A DNA stretch of 64,000 nucleotides from Phocaeicola_A sp963652075 (GCA_963652075.1 CAVJRQ010000009.1:1-64000), one strand, 5' to 3'. Counted from the first letter of the stretch, positions 42,403 to 50,832 are shown. The notes: a model not told the origin generated them from the sequence alone. Numbers and translations: made by a program.

Positions 42403-43716
42403 ATGAAAGAGAATTGGCAAAAAGATATTCATGACCGTCTGGGCAACTACGAGAAAGACGCGCCCGAGGGTCTTTGGAAGGACATCCGTGAAAAGATGTC
42501 TCAAACGAATGGTAACTATATGCAAGCGGAGAAGACTTCGTTCGCAACCCGTTTCCGGCGTGTGGCAAGCGTGGCTGTGGCTGCGAGCGTGGCCTTGATT
42601 ATAGGGTATTCCATCTATACCAGTGTCTACGATAATCAGCGTCAGCCTACTCCCGAAACCAACGTTGCGCAAACCGACACGAACCCGGCCGGACAGACGG
42701 AAAAGATTGCTACCGAGCCCCCGACTCCTGCCGAGAACTTATTGGCGGAAGCCTTGCCAACGACACCTGCCCGAACAACAAGCCGCCCACACGGCCAAGG
42801 CAATGCGTCGACCGCGGTTGCCCCGGATGGCGAACGTCCGTCCCCGACCACTCCGAGCGAAGTGGCTGCCGAAACGGGAAAGGAGAAAGGAAGCGTCGAG
42901 ACGAAGAACAATAAAGAAACAGGAGACGATAAGGCAGAAACTCGAAAAGATAAAAATCGCAATCAGGGGAACGGTTATGCAGACCTCACCAATTACGATG
43001 ACTTGATAAAGAAGAACAGACACGATGTGGACGGTTCCCGTTGGACTGTCAGTACCAGTGCGATGGGGGCGGTCGGTACCTCCAAATCCGCCCTCTCCAT
43101 AGGAGAACCCATTGTCTCTGCCGGGTCGGAACAGACTGAATGGTGCGATGACCCGATGGTGGGCATCAACATCTACAACCAGGGAAGAGCGGTGAAGACG
43201 GAATACAAGCATCGCCATCCGGTACGTGTCGGGCTGAGTGTCGCCTATGCGCTGAACAAGAGATTAAGCGTTGAAAGCGGACTTACCTACACGCGACTGA
43301 CCTCGGAGATGAAAGAGGGAACCGACGAGAACTACTTCTACGGAGAACAGAAATTGAACTACGTTGGCGTTTCGGTGAAGGTGAAGTATAACGTTCTCTC
43401 CGTCAACCGACTGAGCTTGTACGGTTCGACAGGTGTCCTCGTGGAGAAGTGCGTGTCTGGAAAAATGGACAAGAACTACATCATCAACAACGTGCCCAAA
43501 GAGACCGAGACGTTGGACGTTGACAGCAAGCCGCTGCAACTGTCGGTCGGTGCCTCAGTCGGTGCGCAATTCGACGTGGCAGACCACGTGGGGGTGTACG
43601 TCGAACCGGGGCTGGACTACTACTTTGACGACCGCTCATCGCTTCAGACCATCTACAAGGAGAAGCCTTTGAACTTCAGTCTCAACATCGGCATTCGCTA
43701 CACCATCGGAAAATAA
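42403..43716 (+). CDS. Anti-sigma-like inner-membrane helix fused to an outer-membrane beta-barrel-like domain
   Basis: A 437-residue protein. Residues 1-50 (WQKDIHDRLGNYEKDAPEGLWKDIREKM) look like the short cytoplasmic region of Bacteroidetes anti-sigma proteins. One hydrophobic helix follows (about 53-73, VASVAVAASVALIIGYSIYT). A linker of about 130 residues rich in Pro, Thr, Glu and Lys comes next. The last about 220 residues have alternating strands like a PorT/OmpX-type barrel (VRVGLSVAYALNKRLSVESGLTYTRLTSEM, VGVYVEPGLDYYFDD) and end FSLNIGIRYTIGK. No N-terminal signal peptide is seen. How one chain could join both membranes is unclear; the barrel-like part might stay periplasmic. Confidence 0.75.
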   Translation: MKENWQKDIHDRLGNYEKDAPEGLWKDIREKMSQTNGNYMQAEKTSFATRFRRVASVAVAASVALIIGYSIYTSVYDNQRQPTPETNVAQTDTNPAGQTEKIATEPPTPAENLLAEALPTTPARTTSRPHGQGNASTAVAPDGERPSPTTPSEVAAETGKEKGSVETKNNKETGDDKAETRKDKNRNQGNGYADLTNYDDLIKKNRHDVDGSRWTVSTSAMGAVGTSKSALSIGEPIVSAGSEQTEWCDDPMVGINIYNQGRAVKTEYKHRHPVRVGLSVAYALNKRLSVESGLTYTRLTSEMKEGTDENYFYGEQKLNYVGVSVKVKYNVLSVNRLSLYGSTGVLVEKCVSGKMDKNYIINNVPKETETLDVDSKPLQLSVGASVGAQFDVADHVGVYVEPGLDYYFDDRSSLQTIYKEKPLNFSLNIGIRYTIGK

Positions 43717-43741
43717 TCAGAACGATAAAACAGACATAAAT

Positions 43742-44074
43742 ATGGATACATTGAAACTATTTGCATTGGCGGTCGTGATATTCGGGATGGCATCGTGCGT
43801 CAGCTCCCGGAGGGACTGCCTGGTTGGCGCGTACAGTAAGAGCGGCAAACTGACCGCACAAGATGATTCGCTGTTCAGAGCGGTCGTCTTGTCGCACAGC
43901 GACTTGCTGTTGAAGCCCGTCAAAGTCTCACGCCAAGTGGTGGCGGGCATGAACTATCGCTATGAGTGCGTTGACAAGAACAAACGGAAGGTGGAAGTCG
44001 TCGTGTACGAACCGCTTCCCGGTAACGGGGCGGCACGCGTCGTGAGCATCAACGGCCAAGCGTATGCGGAGTAG
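43742..44074 (+). CDS. Cystatin/stefin-like lipoprotein (candidate cysteine-protease inhibitor)
   Basis: A 110-residue lipoprotein (signal MDTLKLFALAVVIFGMASC, Cys19). The mature part reads like a minimal cystatin. A Gly near the N-terminus (LVGAYS, Gly29) is followed by a helix region and then QVVAGMNYRYEC at residues 65-76, which holds the QxVxG first-hairpin signature. A strand (KVEVVVYE) and a second hairpin LPG (92-94) follow. In animal stefins these three elements wedge into papain-like proteases. It would sit on the envelope. It follows the sigma / helix-barrel gene by 25 bp, so it is probably part of that regulated unit. Inhibition is not shown by sequence alone. Confidence 0.7.
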   Translation: MDTLKLFALAVVIFGMASCVSSRRDCLVGAYSKSGKLTAQDDSLFRAVVLSHSDLLLKPVKVSRQVVAGMNYRYECVDKNKRKVEVVVYEPLPGNGAARVVSINGQAYAE

Positions 44075-44122
44075 CCCGGCATACACTATCTCCATAGATA
44101 AAACCAAGCGGTGGCGGAACTG

Positions 44123-45157
44123 TCACCGATAGACGAAGAACGTCCGTCCGAAGCGTTGCTCCACCTCGGGCGTGCGGCCGATGTGCGAGCAGTTGGGTGA
44201 GGGGACACCTGAGCCCAGACGCAACGGGGAACGCTCGATGTAAACCTCGTCCCACAAGTCCGCATCGATGAAACTCTGCAACAGTTGGCTGCCGCCTTCT
44301 ACCAACAGGCTTTGCACCTTCGCCTCATAAAGAGACTCCATTATCTGCGTGAGGATGTCGCGGTCGAAGTCGAGCCGCACGTAACGGACGGCCTCCGTAG
44401 ACGGCTCGTCCTTTGCGGTGAAGACCCACGTGGGGGTTGTGCCGTCGAACAGACGAAGCCGACGGGGTAGGGTGAGCTCTTTGTCGATGACCAACCGGAG
44501 CGGATTGGCACCTACCCACTCACGCGCCGTGAGTGAGGGATTGTCCAGCAACGCCGTGCGTCGTCCCACCAAGATGGCCTTGTGCTCGGCACGTTGGCGA
44601 TGGACGGTCATCTGCGTGAGCGGAGTGGAGAGTACGACGGGCTCTCCCTCCGTGCGGTTGCGGTCGATGAAGCCGTCGGCGGATTCCGCCCACTTCAGCG
44701 TGACGTAGGGACGATGTCGCTGGTTGAAGGTCATGAACTTCTTGTTCAGCTGTAGGCACTCCTGCTCCAGTACGCCCACAGTTACCTCGATGCCCGCGTC
44801 GCGCAACTTCTGGATGCCGCGTCCGCACACCATGGCGAACGGATCCATGCAACCCACCACCACACGGGGTATCCGCTTGGAGATAATCAGGTCGGCACAA
44901 GGAGGTGTCTTCCCGTAGTGCGAGCAAGGCTCTAAGCTGACGTAGATAGTGGACTCCGTGAGCAAACGCTCGTCCTTCACCGAACGGATGGCGTTAACCT
45001 CCGCATGCGGTCCGCCGCAGCGGATGTGATACCCTTCACCAATGATACGCCCCTTGTGTACCACCACGGCACCCACCATGGGGTTGGGGGCAGCACCGTT
45101 CACTCCATTTTGCGCCAGCTGAATGCAGCGGAACATGTATTTTTCGTCTTCGCTCAT
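44123..45157 (-). CDS. ribD: Bifunctional riboflavin biosynthesis deaminase/reductase
   Basis: A 344-residue protein with the two RibD activities: deamination of the pyrimidine intermediate and reduction of its ribosyl group in riboflavin synthesis. The N-terminal deaminase (about 1-145) carries the zinc site HAEVNAI and PCSHYGKTPPCADLII. The C-terminal reductase (about 150-344) shows RPYVTLKWAESADGFI, VGRRTALLDNPSLTARE and LLVEGGSQLLQSFIDADLWDE. The start at 45157 gives the standard MSEDEKYMFRCIQLAQ; longer readings have no match to the family. It converges with the cystatin-like gene and is divergent from prmC. Confidence 0.95.
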   Translation of the reverse strand: MSEDEKYMFRCIQLAQNGVNGAAPNPMVGAVVVHKGRIIGEGYHIRCGGPHAEVNAIRSVKDERLLTESTIYVSLEPCSHYGKTPPCADLIISKRIPRVVVGCMDPFAMVCGRGIQKLRDAGIEVTVGVLEQECLQLNKKFMTFNQRHRPYVTLKWAESADGFIDRNRTEGEPVVLSTPLTQMTVHRQRAEHKAILVGRRTALLDNPSLTAREWVGANPLRLVIDKELTLPRRLRLFDGTTPTWVFTAKDEPSTEAVRYVRLDFDRDILTQIMESLYEAKVQSLLVEGGSQLLQSFIDADLWDEVYIERSPLRLGSGVPSPNCSHIGRTPEVEQRFGRTFFVYR

Positions 45158-45190
45158 CGTTCGTATGATTTCGTTTGCTACATTTGCATC

Positions 45191-46060
45191 ATGATGCAAC
45201 AGATACTTCAATACATCCGTCAGACGCTCAGCACCTGCTACCCGGTATCGGAAGCCAATGCGTTGGCCCGTTTGATACTCGAAAAGCGGTTCGACACCAG
45301 CCTGACGGAGATTTATATGGGCAAAGATAAGCAATTCCTGCCCGAGCAGCGCAACGAATTGGAAGATATTCTCCAACGCCTCCTGCGGAACGAGCCGGTG
45401 CAGTACGTCTTGGGTGAGGCGGACTTCTGCGGTGAGACATTCAGCGTAGGTCCCGGTGTGCTGATTCCCCGTCCCGAAACGGAAGAGTTGGTAGCATGGA
45501 TTGGCGAGACCATGCCCGCTACGCCCTGCAAGGTGCTGGACGTGGGTACCGGCAGCGGATGCATCGCCATCTCGCTGGCCAAGCGGTTTCCCCAGTCGGA
45601 TGTGGCCGCCTGGGACGTTTCCGAACAGGCGTTGGCCATTGCCCGTGCCAACAACCAACGGTTGGGGACGAACGTCAGCTTCTTGCGGAGGGATGTGCTA
45701 GAAGAGGCGAAAGCATGCGAACCGACAGACCGACGAAGCGATGAAGAGACGTTCGACGTGATTGTAAGCAATCCGCCCTACGTCACCTGTTCGGAGCGGA
45801 AGGAGATGGAGGCGAACGTGCTCGGTTGGGAACCCGGTTTGGCTCTGTTTGTCCCCGATGACGACCCGTTGCTGTTCTACCGTGCCATCGCCCGATTGGC
45901 GCAGCGTCTGCTGAAGCCGGGCGGACGGCTCTTCTTCGAAATCAACCGTGCCTACGGGACGGCGACGGTGAACCTGTTGCAGGAGATGAACTATCAAGCT
46001 GTGGAACTGAGAAAAGACCTCTCCGGCAACGACCGGATGGTGAGTGCCCAAAGACAATGA
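45191..46060 (+). CDS. prmC: Peptide chain release factor N5-glutamine methyltransferase
   Basis: A 289-residue methyltransferase that modifies the GGQ glutamine of release factors RF1 and RF2. Signatures are an N-terminal helical domain (residues 1-75), FSVGPGVLIPRPETEELV, SAM motif I VLDVGTGSGCIAISLAKRFP and the catalytic NPPY in DVIVSNPPYVTCSE. The start is the first of two adjacent ATGs at 45191. A TACATTTG element ends only 4 bp before it, so the transcript may be leaderless. recX overlaps its end by 4 bp (ATGA). Confidence 0.93.
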   Translation: MMQQILQYIRQTLSTCYPVSEANALARLILEKRFDTSLTEIYMGKDKQFLPEQRNELEDILQRLLRNEPVQYVLGEADFCGETFSVGPGVLIPRPETEELVAWIGETMPATPCKVLDVGTGSGCIAISLAKRFPQSDVAAWDVSEQALAIARANNQRLGTNVSFLRRDVLEEAKACEPTDRRSDEETFDVIVSNPPYVTCSERKEMEANVLGWEPGLALFVPDDDPLLFYRAIARLAQRLLKPGGRLFFEINRAYGTATVNLLQEMNYQAVELRKDLSGNDRMVSAQRQ

Positions 46061-46536
46061 AAGAGATAACAGAGAGCGAAGCACTGGCCAAAGCCGCCGC
46101 CTACTGTTCGGTGGCAGAGCATTGCCGGTCCGAAGTGCAGGCCAAACTGACGCAGTGGGGCATGGATGCCGAAGCCTCCGCCCGCATCTTGAATCGCCTG
46201 ACCGATGAACGCTACATTGATGAGCGTCGTTACTGCCGTTTCTTCGTGGAGGACAAGGTGCGCCATAACAAATGGGGACGTGTCAAGATACGCCAAGCCC
46301 TGTGGCAGAAACGTATGGACGAGTCCGCCATCGAAGAGGCGCTTGGTGGAATCGACGAGCGGGAGTATGCCTCCATCCTGGAGAAGCTCATACGCTCCAA
46401 GCGCAAGTCAGTGAAGGCGGTCTCGGACTATGAGCTCAACGGCAAGCTGATTCGCTTCGCCCTGGGTCGTGGCTTCGAGATAAAACTGATTTGCCGCCTT
46501 CTATCCGTGGATGATTATGAAGTGCCGGACGAATGA
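46057..46536 (+). CDS. recX: Regulatory protein RecX
   Basis: A 159-residue helical protein of the RecX family, which caps or modulates RecA filaments. Three-helix repeats are visible (ALAKAAAYCSVAEHCRSEVQAKLTQWG, ARILNRLTDERYIDERRYCRFFVEDKVRHNKWGRVKIRQAL). DERYIDERRY and KWGRVKIRQAL are characteristic. It overlaps prmC by 4 bp and is followed 16 bp later by the ComF-type gene. recA is not nearby. Confidence 0.9.
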   Translation: MKEITESEALAKAAAYCSVAEHCRSEVQAKLTQWGMDAEASARILNRLTDERYIDERRYCRFFVEDKVRHNKWGRVKIRQALWQKRMDESAIEEALGGIDEREYASILEKLIRSKRKSVKAVSDYELNGKLIRFALGRGFEIKLICRLLSVDDYEVPDE

Positions 46537-46552
46537 ACAGGGGAAGAGCGTA

Positions 46553-47245
46553 ATGGGTTGGATAAGTGACTTCTTCGATTTGCTGTTTCCCCGTTGCTGC
46601 GTGGTCTGTGGACGGAAACTTGCTGCCAGCGAGCGGTTTGTCTGTGCCTGTTGTCTGCGCGACCTTCCCCGTACCTATTTCTGCAAAGACGCGGACAATC
46701 CGTTGGCTCGCAACTTTTGGGGACTGGCCGAACTGGAGCGTGCGGCGGGATTCATCTTCTACCGTAGGGACAACGCCGTACGCCACATCCTCTATCACTT
46801 GAAGTACTATCGCCAACCGCGGATAGGCATCTTCATGGGTAAGCTGATGGCGCAGGAGGTGGGTCGCCACAACTTCTTCGACGGCATCGACGTGTTGGTG
46901 CCTGTTCCGCTTTCCAAGCCGCGCCAACGCCATCGTGGGTACAATCAGTGCCAGATGTTGGCGCAGGGAATCTCCGAGGTTACGGGGTTGCCCATTGACA
47001 ACCGCTCGCTCGTTCGCAAGATAGCCAACGCCAGCCAGACCAAGATGCGGCGCATGGACCGTTGGAATAACGTGCAGGGCATCTTCGCTCTGACCGATAC
47101 CGCCGCCCTGGCTGGCAAGCACGTGCTTCTCATCGATGATGTCGTGACCACCGGAGCAACCCTTCTCTCCTGCATCAAGGTTCTCTCCACTATCCCCAAC
47201 CTGAAAATCAGTGTCCTCACCTTGGCCGTCACCAAGGAGTTGTGA
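46553..47245 (+). CDS. ComF-family phosphoribosyltransferase-like protein
   Basis: A 230-residue ComF/GntX-type protein. The N-terminal zinc-finger-like part is complete (FPRCCVVCGRKL, FVCACCLRDLP). The type I PRTase domain has LVPVPLSKPRQRHRGYNQ and the PRPP loop HVLLIDDVVTTGATLLSC. ComF aids natural transformation in some bacteria, but homologues are widespread and their role is uncertain. The start at 46553 has a clear ribosome site (AGGGGAAGAG); an ATG at 46511 would run into recX. Confidence 0.9.
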   Translation: MGWISDFFDLLFPRCCVVCGRKLAASERFVCACCLRDLPRTYFCKDADNPLARNFWGLAELERAAGFIFYRRDNAVRHILYHLKYYRQPRIGIFMGKLMAQEVGRHNFFDGIDVLVPVPLSKPRQRHRGYNQCQMLAQGISEVTGLPIDNRSLVRKIANASQTKMRRMDRWNNVQGIFALTDTAALAGKHVLLIDDVVTTGATLLSCIKVLSTIPNLKISVLTLAVTKEL

Positions 47246-47310
47246 CCCCGAAACAAACTTTCTTGTAAAAAATGCAATGGCTTCATGGATAATATATCCA
47301 TAAGATTCGT

Positions 47311-47318
47311 TACTTTTG
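47311..47318 (+). promoter_or_regulatory. -7 promoter element for pyrE
   Basis: TACTTTTG lies 25 bp before the pyrE start. No good -33 is seen. Confidence 0.5.
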
Positions 47319-47343
47319 CAGTGTATTAATACAAAAAGACATT

Positions 47344-47976
47344 ATGAAAACTTTGGAGAAGATCTTTGCGGAGAAGTTGCTCAAGATTAAAGCAATCAAA
47401 CTGCAACCGGCAAACCCTTTCACTTGGGCATCCGGATGGAAATCACCGTTCTATTGCGACAACCGCAAAACCCTTTCGTATCCAGCTCTTCGCAACTTTG
47501 TGAAGATAGAGATTTCACGCCTTATCCTCGAACGTTTCGGCGAGGTCGACGCGATTGCCGGAGTGGCTACGGGTGCCATACCTCAGGGTGCTTTGGTGGC
47601 GGACGAACTGAATCTGCCGTTTGTCTACGTGCGCTCCACCCCTAAGGACCACGGATTGGAGAACCTGATTGAAGGCGAGCTCCGTCCGGGAATGAAGGTG
47701 GTTGTAGTGGAGGATTTGGTTTCAACCGGTGGCAGCAGTTTGAAGGCCGTGGAGGCCATCCGTCGCGACGGATGTGAGGTAATCGGCATGATTGCTTCGT
47801 TCACTTACGGGTTCGATGTCGCCGTGAACGCCTTCAAGGAGGCCAAGGTGGAACTGGTGACACTGACCAACTACGAAGCCGTGTTGGAGACAGCGCTGAA
47901 GACCAACTACATCAGTGAAGAGGATGTGGAGGTGCTCCAGACCTGGCGCAAAGATCCCGCACACTGGAATGGCTAA
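47344..47976 (+). CDS. pyrE: Orotate phosphoribosyltransferase
   Basis: A 210-residue enzyme joining orotate to PRPP to make OMP in pyrimidine synthesis. The family motifs are NPFTWASGWKSPFYCDNRK, AGVATGAIPQGALVAD and the PRPP-binding loop VVVVEDLVSTGGSSLKAV. It has its own promoter element and a terminator-like hairpin downstream. The following SRPBCC gene may still be reached by read-through. Confidence 0.96.
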   Translation: MKTLEKIFAEKLLKIKAIKLQPANPFTWASGWKSPFYCDNRKTLSYPALRNFVKIEISRLILERFGEVDAIAGVATGAIPQGALVADELNLPFVYVRSTPKDHGLENLIEGELRPGMKVVVVEDLVSTGGSSLKAVEAIRRDGCEVIGMIASFTYGFDVAVNAFKEAKVELVTLTNYEAVLETALKTNYISEEDVEVLQTWRKDPAHWNG

Positions 47977-48003
47977 TCTCTTCAGCCTATAACAACTTAC
48001 CAT

Positions 48004-48050
48004 AAAGGACGGCCCGGACTTGACTTCTTGCCCGGACAGTCCTTTTTGTC
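48004..48050 (+). terminator. Terminator-like hairpin after pyrE
   Basis: The outer stem AAAGGAC/GTCCTTT (48004-48010 and 48039-48045) encloses a GC-rich imperfect interior and is followed by TTTGTC. Moderate strength. Confidence 0.6.
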
Positions 48051-48071
48051 ACAAAATGTAAAGCAACGATT

Positions 48072-48479
48072 ATGAGTGAATTTAAAAGTCAAGAGAAACA
48101 GATACCCTATAGTCAGGAACGCGTGTACGGTCGTCTCTCGGACCTGAAGAACATGACGGCGATGAAAGACCAAGTGCCCGCCGCAGCCGGAAAGGTGGAC
48201 ATCACCGAGGATTCCATCCGTTTCAACGTGCCTGGAGCCGGAGACATTGAACTGCACCTTGCCAAGACTGAGCCTTGCTCCCTGATACAGTTCGAAACCG
48301 TGCAGTCGCCCTTGCCCTTCAGCCTGCGGATGCAACTCGACAAAGTCTCCGACGAGGCTTGCACGATGAAGCTGGTTATTGACATGGAACTCAACTTCAT
48401 GATGGCGGCCATGCTGTCGAAGACGCTGAACGATGCCGTGGACAAGATGGCCGACACGTTTGCACGGATACCTTATTAA
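48072..48479 (+). CDS. SRPBCC (START-like) domain protein
   Basis: A 135-residue single-domain protein. It starts MSEFKSQEKQIPYSQERVYGRLSDLKNM, the usual helix start of Bacteroidetes SRPBCC proteins, and has alternating strands around a likely hydrophobic cavity with a long C-terminal helix (MMAAMLSKTLNDAVDKMADTFARIPY). These bind hydrophobic ligands in other families. No signal peptide, so cytoplasmic. It lies 29 bp before argH on the same strand. The ligand is unknown. Confidence 0.8.
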   Translation: MSEFKSQEKQIPYSQERVYGRLSDLKNMTAMKDQVPAAAGKVDITEDSIRFNVPGAGDIELHLAKTEPCSLIQFETVQSPLPFSLRMQLDKVSDEACTMKLVIDMELNFMMAAMLSKTLNDAVDKMADTFARIPY

Positions 48480-48508
48480 TTAATGTAGAGAGGAGAGGAT
48501 TAAGAACT

Positions 48509-49849
48509 ATGGCACAGAAACTTTGGGAAAAGAGTGTACAGGTGGACAAGGACATCGAACGTTTCACCGTGGGACGCGACCGCGAGATGGATCTCTACTT
48601 GGCCAAATATGATGTGTTGGGCTCCATGGCCCACATCACCATGTTGCAGACTATCGGGCTGTTGACCGCTGACGAGCTACAGGTGCTGTTGGCGGAGCTG
48701 AAAGAGATTTACGCCACTGCGGAGGCTGGCAAGTTCGTCATCGAAGAGGGTGTGGAAGACGTTCACTCACAGGTGGAACTGATGCTCACGCGCAAGTTAG
48801 GCGATGTGGGCAAGAAGATTCACAGCGGACGGTCGCGCAACGACCAAGTGCTGGTAGACCTTAAACTCTTTACCCGTACACGCATCAAGGAAATTGCCGG
48901 GTGCGTGGAGCAACTGTTCCATGTGCTCATCGGACAGAGCAATCGCTACAAGGATGTTCTGATGCCCGGCTACACACACCTGCAGATAGCCATGCCTTCG
49001 TCGTTCGGTCTGTGGTTCGGGGCTTATGCCGAGAGCTTGGCGGACGATATGCTCTTTCTGCAAGCCGCCTACAAGATGTGCAACCGCAACCCCTTGGGAT
49101 CGGCGGCGGGTTACGGCTCGTCCTTCCCTCTGAACCGTACGCTCACTACCCGACTGTTGGGTTTCGACACGATGAACTACAACGTGGTCTATGCGCAGAT
49201 GGGGCGTGGCAAGATGGAACGCAACGTGGCGTTTGCCCTGGCCACCATTGCCGGTACGGTCTCCAAGCTGGCTTTCGACGCTTGCCTGTTCAATAGCCAG
49301 AACTTCGGCTTCGTGAAGCTGCCGGACGAGTGTACCACCGGGTCGAGCATCATGCCCCACAAGAAAAACCCCGATGTATTTGAACTGACACGTGCCAAGT
49401 GCAACAAGATACAGTCGCTGCCGCAACAAATCATGATGATTGCCAACAATTTGCCGTCAGGCTACTTCCGCGATTTGCAGATGATAAAGGAGGTCTTCCT
49501 CCCTGCCTTCGACGAGTTGGAGGACTGTCTGCGCATGACTACGCACATCATCCACGAGATGAAGGTGAACGAGCACATCATGGACGACGACAAGTATGCG
49601 CCCATCTTCAGCGTGGAAGAGGTGAACCGTCTCGCAGCCGCCGGAATGCCTTTCCGCGATGCCTACAAGAAGGTGGGACTGGACATCGAGGCCGGACGCT
49701 TCCAACCGGTGAAGAGCGTGCACCATACCCACGAAGGCAGTATCGGTAACCTCTGTAACGATAAGATAGAGGCGCTGATGGAACGGGTGATTGCCGGTTT
49801 CGACTTCACCACGATGGAAGAGGCCGAGAAGAAACTGCTGGAGCGGTAA
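48509..49849 (+). CDS. argH: Argininosuccinate lyase
   Basis: A 446-residue enzyme of the fumarase/aspartase superfamily making arginine and fumarate. All three conserved regions are seen: HSGRSRNDQVLVDLKLFTR, GYTHLQIAMPSSFGLW with the catalytic His, and GSSIMPHKKNPDVFELTRAK with the flexible catalytic Ser loop. Length is slightly short of the common 460 residues but complete. It is followed by a plug-only receptor-like gene after 72 bp, not by other arginine genes. Confidence 0.96.
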   Translation: MAQKLWEKSVQVDKDIERFTVGRDREMDLYLAKYDVLGSMAHITMLQTIGLLTADELQVLLAELKEIYATAEAGKFVIEEGVEDVHSQVELMLTRKLGDVGKKIHSGRSRNDQVLVDLKLFTRTRIKEIAGCVEQLFHVLIGQSNRYKDVLMPGYTHLQIAMPSSFGLWFGAYAESLADDMLFLQAAYKMCNRNPLGSAAGYGSSFPLNRTLTTRLLGFDTMNYNVVYAQMGRGKMERNVAFALATIAGTVSKLAFDACLFNSQNFGFVKLPDECTTGSSIMPHKKNPDVFELTRAKCNKIQSLPQQIMMIANNLPSGYFRDLQMIKEVFLPAFDELEDCLRMTTHIIHEMKVNEHIMDDDKYAPIFSVEEVNRLAAAGMPFRDAYKKVGLDIEAGRFQPVKSVHHTHEGSIGNLCNDKIEALMERVIAGFDFTTMEEAEKKLLER

Positions 49850-49921
49850 GGGCTGCCATGGTGCGGTGGTCTCGCCTGCAGACAGTGGTAGATTAGACGA
49901 ACCTTTTATATAATACTGCAT

Positions 49922-50617
49922 ATGAAAAATATAGGATTGCTAATGATGACCTGCTTCTGTTGTCTTGTGCTTCACGCACAACAGGGCAGTCCGCTGAACG
50001 GATTGGTGACGGATGCGGACGGCAAGGCGCTGTCCAAGGTGAGGATTTCGCTGACGGGGGATGCGGACCGAAAGACGCGGACCGACCGCAAGGGACGTTT
50101 CGGACTGGCGGACGTGAAGCCTACGGACTCGTTGTGCCTCGACTATAAAGGCGAAGTCTATGCTATTCCCGTTGAGGGACGGAAACACCTGCGTATCATC
50201 TGGTATCTGGAGAAACATACCGTTGATGCCCGGGAGGACACTACGCTGGTGGACATCGGTTACGGGTTCGAGAAACGCAAACGCTACGCGGGTTACAGCA
50301 ACGGCATTTCCGGGGAAGAACTGCGCAAGAGCGGAGCCTCCACGTTGTTGGAGGCCTTGCAAGGACGCATTGCCGGATTGCGTATCTCCACGCCGAACCG
50401 TCCGGGCGACGAGGGGGACGTGCTGATTCAAGGGACGAAAAGCATCCTGGCCGGTTCCACGCCGCTTTATGTTGTAGACGGCATGATTGTGGAGGACATC
50501 TCCTCCGTCAGCCTCTATGAAGTGGAGCATGTGGAGGTGATGAAAGATGCCAGCATCTACGGCTCTCGCGGAGCCAACGGAGCCATATTGATACGCACGC
50601 GCAGGGGAACAAAATAA
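49922..50617 (+). CDS. Plug-only TonB-receptor-like protein (no beta-barrel)
   Basis: A 231-residue secreted protein (signal MKNIGLLMMTCFCCLVLHAQ). Residues about 24-85 form a CarboxypepD_reg-like domain (LNGLVTDADGKALSKVRISLTGD). The rest is a SusC-type plug (GISGEELRKSGASTLLEALQGRIAGLRIST, ILAGSTPLYVVDGMIVEDIS, VMKDASIYGSRGANGAILIRTRRG). The chain stops just where a barrel would begin, and the following 90 bp contain no continuation, only the tRNA promoter. So it is either a genuine barrel-less plug protein or an old truncation. The intact codon use favours a retained gene. Confidence 0.8.
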   Translation: MKNIGLLMMTCFCCLVLHAQQGSPLNGLVTDADGKALSKVRISLTGDADRKTRTDRKGRFGLADVKPTDSLCLDYKGEVYAIPVEGRKHLRIIWYLEKHTVDAREDTTLVDIGYGFEKRKRYAGYSNGISGEELRKSGASTLLEALQGRIAGLRISTPNRPGDEGDVLIQGTKSILAGSTPLYVVDGMIVEDISSVSLYEVEHVEVMKDASIYGSRGANGAILIRTRRGTK

Positions 50618-50657
50618 ATAACGGTCGCTTTTTTTGGAACAAAAGAGGAGCTAAATG

Positions 50658-50689
50658 CTTGGAACGTATTGCATATTCCCCTATCTTTG
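50658..50689 (+). promoter_or_regulatory. Promoter of the tRNA-Gly/Gly/Leu operon
   Basis: -33 CTTG (50658-50661), 20-bp spacer, -7 TATCTTTG (50682-50689), 18 bp before the first tRNA. Confidence 0.65.
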
Positions 50690-50707
50690 CGCACGCATTT
50701 GAGTTCT

Positions 50708-50780
50708 GCGGAAATAGCTCAGTTGGTAGAGCACAACCTTGCCAAGGTTGGGGTCGCGAGTTCGAGTCTCGTTTTCCGCT
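50708..50780 (+). tRNA. tRNA-Gly (anticodon GCC), first copy
   Basis: A complete 73-nt cloverleaf: acceptor GCGGAAA/TTTCCGC, D-arm GCTC...GAGC, anticodon stem CAACC/GGTTG with loop TTGCCAA (GCC), T-arm GCGAG TTCGAGT CTCGT, discriminator T. The CA of CCA is partly present as CA just after it. It decodes GGC and GGU. Confidence 0.97.
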
Positions 50781-50832
50781 CAGATCAAAACGTAATTAGT
50801 TGTTTGATACCAGACTTGTCAGTCGGTGTTTT

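Noticed and set aside
46553..47245. Evidence of natural competence from ComF-type and YifB/ComM-type genes
   Set aside because: Both families are widespread in bacteria with no known competence, and no other DNA-uptake genes are visible.
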